Origin: CAZNPW01 sp964575185
GTDB lineage: Bacteria; Pseudomonadota; Alphaproteobacteria; Rhodobacterales; Rhodobacteraceae
Length of the DNA: 64,000 bases
Direction: 5' to 3'
Assembly (NCBI GenBank): GCA_964575185.1
Contig: CAZNPW010000007.1
Coordinates: 15,638 to 79,637 of the forward strand
Below, piece after piece: positions 59,269 to 64,000 of the stretch. The translations under genes were made by a program, and so were the position numbers. Below the pieces are notes generated by a model. The model worked only from the letters and a program-made list of their open reading frames with translations. It was not told the DNA's origin and searched no databases. Numbering within the stretch: the first letter of the stretch is position 1; the number at the start of each line of letters is the position of its first letter.

Positions 59269-59856
59269 ATGACCGACCTGATCGCCAAGACCGCCATCGA
59301 CCGCCGCCTCGCGGCCATCGTCCAGCCCACGATCGAGGGGATGGGGTTCGAGCTGGTGCGCATCCGGCTGATGGGCGGGAAGACGCACACGCTGCAGATC
59401 ATGGCCGACCGGCCCGACGGCGGGATCGGGGTAGAGGAATGCGGGCGGATCAGCACGGTCGTCTCGGCGGTGCTGGATGTGGAGGACCCGATCGCGGAGA
59501 ACTACGTGCTCGAGGTGTCCTCGCCCGGGATCGACCGGCCGCTGACGCGGCTGAAGGACTTCGAGGCGTGGAAGGGCTGGGAGGCGCGGCTCGAGACCGA
59601 GGAGCCGATCGACGGGCGGCGGCGGTTCAAGGGGACGCTCGGCGGGGTCGAGGGCGACGAGGTGCTGGTCGAGATCGAGGAGCCGGGCGGGCCGGTGGTG
59701 ATCGGCCTGCGCTTCGACTGGCTGGCGGATGCCAAGCTGATCCTGACCGACGCGCTGATCGCCGAGATGCTGCGGCAGAAGAAGGTGGCGGAGCCCGAGG
59801 AGGGCGCGTTCGACGCCATCGAGGACGACGACACCGACGAAACGGAGAGGGGATAG
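59269..59856 (+). CDS. rimP: ribosome maturation factor RimP
   Basis: 195-residue 30S-assembly factor. Conserved segments are IVQPTIEGMGFELVRIRLMG, ADRPDGGIGVEECGRIS and YVLEVSSPGIDRPLT. The C terminus has an acidic extension (DAIEDDDTDETERG) common in alphaproteobacteria. It begins the rimP-nusA-ylxR-infB operon and is 4 bp from nusA. Confidence 0.96.
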   Translation: MTDLIAKTAIDRRLAAIVQPTIEGMGFELVRIRLMGGKTHTLQIMADRPDGGIGVEECGRISTVVSAVLDVEDPIAENYVLEVSSPGIDRPLTRLKDFEAWKGWEARLETEEPIDGRRRFKGTLGGVEGDEVLVEIEEPGGPVVIGLRFDWLADAKLILTDALIAEMLRQKKVAEPEEGAFDAIEDDDTDETERG

Positions 59857-59860
59857 GCCC

Positions 59861-61477
59861 ATGGCCATCACGTCAGCCAACCAGCTGGAGCTGTTGCAGA
59901 CCGCCGAGGCGGTCGCGCGGGAAAAGATGATCGACCCCGGCCTGGTGATCGAGGCGATGGAGGAGAGCCTCGCCCGCGCCGCGAAGTCGCGCTACGGGGC
60001 CGAGATGGACATCCGCGTCAAGATCGACCGCAAGACGGGGCGGGCGACCTTCACCCGGCACCGCACGGTGGTGGAGGACGAGGCGCTGGAGAACCACCAC
60101 GCGCAGGTGACGGCGAAGGATGCCGCGCGCTACCTGGCGGAACCGAAGGTCGGCGACGAGATCGTGGACGAGGTGCCGCCGGTGGACCTGGGCCGGATCG
60201 CCGCGCAGTCGGCCAAGCAGGTGATCCTGCAGAAGGTCCGCGAGGCCGAGCGCGACCGGCAGTACGAGGAGTTCATCGACCGCAAGGGCACGATCATCAA
60301 CGGCGTCGTCAAGCGCGAGGAATACGGCAACATCATCGTCGACATCGGCCGCGGCGAGGGCATCCTGCGCCGCAACGAGAAGATCGGTCGCGAGAGCTAT
60401 CGGATCGGCGACCGCATCCGCTGTTTCATCAAGGACGTGCGGCGCGAGGCGCGGGGGCCGCAGGTGTTCCTGTCCCGCACCGACCCGCAGTTCATGGCGG
60501 AGCTGTTCAAGATGGAGGTGCCCGAGATCTACGACGGCATCATCGAGATCAAGGCGGTCGCGCGCGACCCCGGCAGCCGCGCGAAGATCGCGGTCATCAG
60601 CTATGACAACTCGATCGACCCGGTGGGGGCCTGCGTGGGGATGCGTGGGTCGCGCGTGCAGGCGGTGGTGGGCGAGCTGCAGGGCGAGAAGATCGACATC
60701 ATCCCCTGGAACCAGGACATCGCGACCTTCCTCGTGAACGCGCTGCAGCCGGCCGAGGTGGCCAAGGTCGTGTTCGACGAGGAGGCGAGCAAGATCGAGG
60801 TCGTGGTGCCCGACGAGCAGCTTTCGCTGGCGATCGGCCGGCGGGGCCAGAACGTGCGGCTGGCGAGCCAGCTCACGGGCCTTGATATCGACATCATGAC
60901 CGAGGCCGAGGAGAGCGCCCGCCGCCAGGCGGAGTTCGCCGAGCGGACGAAGCTGTTCATGGACGCGCTGGATGTCGACGAGATGATGGCGCAGCTTCTG
61001 GTCGCCGAGGGGTTCACCAACCTCGAGGAGGTGGCCTACGTCGACATCGACGAACTGCTGTCGATCGACGGATTCGACGAGGGCACCGCCGCCGAACTGC
61101 AGGCGCGTGCCCGCGACAACCTGGAGGAGCAGGCGAGGACGGCGCTGGAGAACGCCCGCGCGATGGGGGTGGACGAGAGCCTGATCGCCTTCGAGGGGCT
61201 GACGCCGCAGATGCTCGAGGCGCTGGCCAAGGACGGGATCAAGACGCTGGAGGACTTCGCCACCTGCGCCGACTGGGAACTGGCCGGCGGCTGGACGACC
61301 GAGAACGGCCAGCGCAAGAAGGACGACGGCATCCTGGAGCCCTTCGACGTGAGCCTGGAAGAGGCGCAGAACATGGTGATGACCGCGCGGGTGATGCTGG
61401 GCTGGGTCGATCCGACCGAGGGCGAGGCCGAGGCCGCGGACGAAGACGACGACAAAGACGGGGAGGCCGGGGTGTAA
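59861..61477 (+). CDS. nusA: transcription termination/antitermination factor NusA
   Basis: 538-residue RNA polymerase-associated factor. Domain order: N-terminal polymerase-binding domain, S1 domain (IINGVVKREEYGNIIVDIGR), KH1 (VGACVGMRGSRVQAVVGELQ), KH2 (LAIGRRGQNVRLASQLTGLD), then two Asp/Glu-rich helix-hairpin-helix repeats and a C-terminal segment ending VMLGWVDP plus an acidic tail. The stop codon overlaps an ATG (TAATG) that starts a 15-codon frame just before ylxR. Confidence 0.97.
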   Translation: MAITSANQLELLQTAEAVAREKMIDPGLVIEAMEESLARAAKSRYGAEMDIRVKIDRKTGRATFTRHRTVVEDEALENHHAQVTAKDAARYLAEPKVGDEIVDEVPPVDLGRIAAQSAKQVILQKVREAERDRQYEEFIDRKGTIINGVVKREEYGNIIVDIGRGEGILRRNEKIGRESYRIGDRIRCFIKDVRREARGPQVFLSRTDPQFMAELFKMEVPEIYDGIIEIKAVARDPGSRAKIAVISYDNSIDPVGACVGMRGSRVQAVVGELQGEKIDIIPWNQDIATFLVNALQPAEVAKVVFDEEASKIEVVVPDEQLSLAIGRRGQNVRLASQLTGLDIDIMTEAEESARRQAEFAERTKLFMDALDVDEMMAQLLVAEGFTNLEEVAYVDIDELLSIDGFDEGTAAELQARARDNLEEQARTALENARAMGVDESLIAFEGLTPQMLEALAKDGIKTLEDFATCADWELAGGWTTENGQRKKDDGILEPFDVSLEEAQNMVMTARVMLGWVDPTEGEAEAADEDDDKDGEAGV

Positions 61478-61492
61478 TGCCCCGGATCGCCC

Positions 61493-62137
61493 CTGACCCG
61501 CGGCGGAGCAGCCAAGGCGCGTGAGGACCCCGAACGCCGGTGCATCGTCACCGGCGACAGCGCGCCCAAGGCCGGGCTCGTGCGGTTCGTCGTGGGGCCG
61601 GACAACGCGATCGTGCCCGATGTCCTGAACCGGCTGCCGGGCAGGGGCATCTACGTGTCGGCCGACCGCGCGGCGGTCGACAAGGCGGTGGCGAAGAACC
61701 TGTTTTCGCGCGCGGCGAAGGCGCAGGTCGCGGTGGCCCCGGACCTGGGCGCGCAGGTCGAGGCGCTGCTGGCGCATCGGGTGACCGACCTTCTCAGCCT
61801 GGCGCGCAAGGCGGGCGAGGCGGTCTGCGGGTTCGAGAAGGTGAAGGACTGGCTTGCCAAGGACCGCGCGCGCGTCCTGATCCAGGCCAGCGACGGGTCG
61901 GAACGGGGCAAGGACAAGCTTCATCCGCCGGGGGGGACGGGCACCTGGATCGGCTGCCTGACGGCCGGGGAATTGGGTTTGTCGTTCGGGCGCGAACGTG
62001 CGATACACGCCGCGCTCGCCACTGGTGGACTCACCACGCGTATTGTAGAGGAAGCCGCGCGACTTGCCGGCTTCCGCGGGCAAATGGGCGGAACCGGGAT
62101 CATCCGGGGCCGCCGTGAAGGATCGAAAGACGCATGA
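61493..62137 (+). CDS. YlxR-domain RNA-binding protein with non-canonical start
   Basis: 214-residue protein with an N-terminal YlxR (DUF448) domain (RRCIVTGDSAPKAGLVRFVV, LPGRGIYVS) and a C-terminal L7Ae-like part (LLSLARKAGEAVCGFEKV). The family usually begins MTRGG; here that position is CTG at 61493 (LTRGGAAKARED). No ATG, GTG or TTG in frame lies upstream of the conserved Cys motif. ATG 61477, overlapping the nusA stop, is off frame by one base. So either CTG initiates, or one C is extra in the CCCC run at 61490-61493. It overlaps infB by ATGA. Confidence 0.85.
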   Translation: MTRGGAAKAREDPERRCIVTGDSAPKAGLVRFVVGPDNAIVPDVLNRLPGRGIYVSADRAAVDKAVAKNLFSRAAKAQVAVAPDLGAQVEALLAHRVTDLLSLARKAGEAVCGFEKVKDWLAKDRARVLIQASDGSERGKDKLHPPGGTGTWIGCLTAGELGLSFGRERAIHAALATGGLTTRIVEEAARLAGFRGQMGGTGIIRGRREGSKDA

Positions 62138-64000
62138 CGGATACTGACGGCAAGAAGCCCCTCGGTCTGGGCGGCGCTCCGCGTTCGGGGTCGGTGAAGC
62201 AGAGCTTCAGCCACGGCCGGACCAAGGCGGTGCTGGTCGAGACGAAGCGCAAGCGGGTGATCGTGCCCGCGACGCCCGCGCCCACCGGGCGGGTGGAGGG
62301 TGCGCCGGCCACGCCGATGGCGACGCCCGCCGGGATCAAGCGGCCCGCCGGCATCTCGGACGTCGAGATGGCGCGCCGCCTGGCCGCGCTGAAGGCCGCG
62401 CAGGCGAGTGCCGCCGAGGAAGCCGCCCGCCGGGTTGCCGACGACCGCGCGCGCGAGGAAGAACGCACCCGCCGCCGCGAGGAGATCGAGGCGAAGGAGC
62501 GCGAGGACCGCGCGCGGGAAGAGGCGCTGCGCCAGAAGGCGGCGGACGACGAACGCGCGGCGCGCGAGGCCGCGGCCGAGAAGGTCCGCGCCGCCGAGGC
62601 GCGCAAGGCCGACGTGCTGGGCACGCGGTCGCGGTCGACCATCCCTGCGCCGGCCGAAAAGGCCAAGCCGGCGGCGGCCGCCGCTGCGGCCCCGGCGACC
62701 CCGGCTGCCGACGACCGCGGCGGTGGCCCGCGGCCCGGCCTGACCTCTCCGCGCAAGACCGACCGCGACCGCGACGACCGCGAGAAGTCGGGCGCGCGCA
62801 AGGGCGGCGAGGAGCGCCGGTCGGGCAAGCTGACGCTGAACGATGCGATTTCGGACGAAAGCGGGCGCCAGCGCAGCCTGGCCGCGATCAAGCGCAAGCA
62901 GGAAAAGGCGCGCGCGAAGGCGATGGGCTTCGGCCACAAGTCGGAAAAGCAGGTCCGCGACGTGCAGCTGCCCGAGACGATCGTGGTCAGCGAGCTTGCC
63001 AACCGCATGGCCGAACGCGCCGCCGACGTGGTCAAGAGCCTGATGAAGATGGGCATGATGGTCACGATGAACCAGGCCATCGACGCCGACACGGCCGAGC
63101 TCGTGATCGAGGAGTTCGGCCACAAGGCGGTGCGGGTGACCGACGCCGACGTGGAGCAGGCGATCGACACGGTCGCCGACCGCGCGCAGGACCTGATGCC
63201 GCGCCCGCCGATCGTGACGATCATGGGCCACGTCGACCACGGCAAGACGAGCCTTCTGGACGCGATCCGCCATGCCAACGTGGTGGCGGGCGAGGCCGGG
63301 GGGATCACCCAGCACATCGGCGCCTACCAGGTCCGCACCGACTCGGGCGCGCCGATCACCTTCCTCGATACGCCGGGCCACGCGGCCTTCACCTCGATGC
63401 GCGCCCGCGGCGCGCAGGTGACCGACATCGTGGTGCTGGTGGTGGCGGCGGACGACGCGGTGATGCCGCAGACGGTGGAGGCGATCAACCACGCCAGGGC
63501 CGCGCGCGTGCCGATGATCGTGGCGATCAACAAGGTCGACAAGCCCGCGGCCAACCCGCAGAAGGTCCGCACCGACCTTCTGCAGCACGAGGTGGTGGTC
63601 GAGGCGATGTCGGGCGAGGTGCAGGACGTCGAGGTCTCGGCCGTGACCGGCAAGGGATTGGACAACCTGCTCGAGGCCATCGCGCTGCAGGCGGAGATCC
63701 TCGAACTGCGCGCCAACCCCGGCCGGCAGGCGACCGGCGCCGTGATCGAGGCGAAGCTCGACGTGGGCCGCGGGCCGGTGGCGACCGTGCTGGTGCAGAA
63801 CGGCACGCTGCGCAAGGGCGACATCTTCGTCGTCGGCGAGAAGTGGGGCAAGGTCCGCGCGCTCATCAACGACAAGGGCGAGACGGTCGCGGAGGCCGGC
63901 CCGTCGGCCCCGGTCGAGGTGCTGGGCCTGAACGGCACGCCCGAGGCGGGCGACGTGCTGAACGTCGTCGAGACCGAGGCGCAGGCGCGCGAGATCGCCG
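62134..64000 (+). CDS. infB: translation initiation factor IF-2, 3'-partial
   Basis: GTPase that brings initiator tRNA to the 30S subunit; the frame is open to the right edge (622 codons seen). A long, charged, Ala/Arg/Glu-rich N-terminal region (to ~residue 230) precedes the IF2 N domain. The GTPase domain shows G1 GHVDHGKTS, G3 LDTPGH and G4 NKVD. The beginning of domain II follows (GRGPVATVLVQNGTLRKGD). The ATG overlaps the ylxR stop. Confidence 0.97.
   Translation, partial: MTDTDGKKPLGLGGAPRSGSVKQSFSHGRTKAVLVETKRKRVIVPATPAPTGRVEGAPATPMATPAGIKRPAGISDVEMARRLAALKAAQASAAEEAARRVADDRAREEERTRRREEIEAKEREDRAREEALRQKAADDERAAREAAAEKVRAAEARKADVLGTRSRSTIPAPAEKAKPAAAAAAAPATPAADDRGGGPRPGLTSPRKTDRDRDDREKSGARKGGEERRSGKLTLNDAISDESGRQRSLAAIKRKQEKARAKAMGFGHKSEKQVRDVQLPETIVVSELANRMAERAADVVKSLMKMGMMVTMNQAIDADTAELVIEEFGHKAVRVTDADVEQAIDTVADRAQDLMPRPPIVTIMGHVDHGKTSLLDAIRHANVVAGEAGGITQHIGAYQVRTDSGAPITFLDTPGHAAFTSMRARGAQVTDIVVLVVAADDAVMPQTVEAINHARAARVPMIVAINKVDKPAANPQKVRTDLLQHEVVVEAMSGEVQDVEVSAVTGKGLDNLLEAIALQAEILELRANPGRQATGAVIEAKLDVGRGPVATVLVQNGTLRKGDIFVVGEKWGKVRALINDKGETVAEAGPSAPVEVLGLNGTPEAGDVLNVVETEAQAREIA

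Overview
The window is about 64 kb of very GC-rich DNA with strong GC bias at third codon positions. Gene content points to an alphaproteobacterium of the Rhodobacteraceae/Paracoccaceae type: the aerobic cob pathway with a CobN chelatase and CobG, a hemH preceded by a small secreted-protein gene, and rimP-nusA-ylxR-infB. No rRNA, tRNA, insertion sequence, phage or CRISPR array was found. The taxonomic call rests on family resemblance, not on a marker gene.

Layout. 1-912: end of a KipA/PxpC-type carboxyltransferase gene. 957-8104: sugar module with a GntR regulator, an SDR dehydrogenase, an AraF/AraG/AraH-like ABC importer, a DgoD-like dehydratase and a DHDPS-family aldolase. This reads as a non-phosphorylating D-galactose (De Ley-Doudoroff type) route, which is an inference. 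8101-11298: Nudix, HslO, a second Nudix and CCA-adding enzyme. 11364-15100: two ABC exporters. 15155-17773: a frameshifted GNAT gene, an rRNA/tRNA uracil methyltransferase and a one-domain voltage-gated cation channel. 17842-20695: L,D-transpeptidase, CAP-domain lipoprotein, small secreted protein and ferrochelatase. 20715-23778: methyltransferase, ComF, glutaredoxin, nitrilase-family amidase and MarR regulator. 23775-30964: exopolysaccharide genes (Wza-like, sugar transferase, CapD-like, YjbH, YjbF, small secreted protein). 30979-34479: YihY, then a haloperoxidase/PAP2 protein coupled to a divergent subtilisin-like protein.

34544-52672 is the cobalamin locus. On the minus strand a cobalamin riboswitch (48252-48407) precedes a DUF1636 gene, cobW, cobN, cobG, cobH, cobI and cobJ, then cobL, cobE, cobM, cobB, cobA and cobF. 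cobK lies inverted between cobJ and cobL. On the plus strand cobO and cobQ flank a cytosine-5 methyltransferase and a GIY-YIG nuclease, apparently a type II restriction-modification pair inserted in the cob locus. cobST and the lower-ligand genes are not in this window.

52725-64000: a class IV aminotransferase with a sulfotransferase-like partner (the two halves of a plant fusion protein), a hydroxyacid-dehydrogenase-like gene, argG, a less GC-rich patch with a winged-helix-like gene, ilvA, then rimP-nusA-ylxR-infB running off the right edge.

Small repeats include a REP-like palindrome family with six copies (one inside cobK), a palindromic insertion inside cobG, and tandem repeats of 9, 11, 18 and 28 bp. 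The observations most worth following are the channel's TLEGWADG filter, the haloperoxidase/subtilase pair with seven Asn-Arg-Ser repeats, the restriction-modification pair in the cob operon, the coding palindromes in cobG and cobK, and the aminotransferase/sulfotransferase pair of unknown function.
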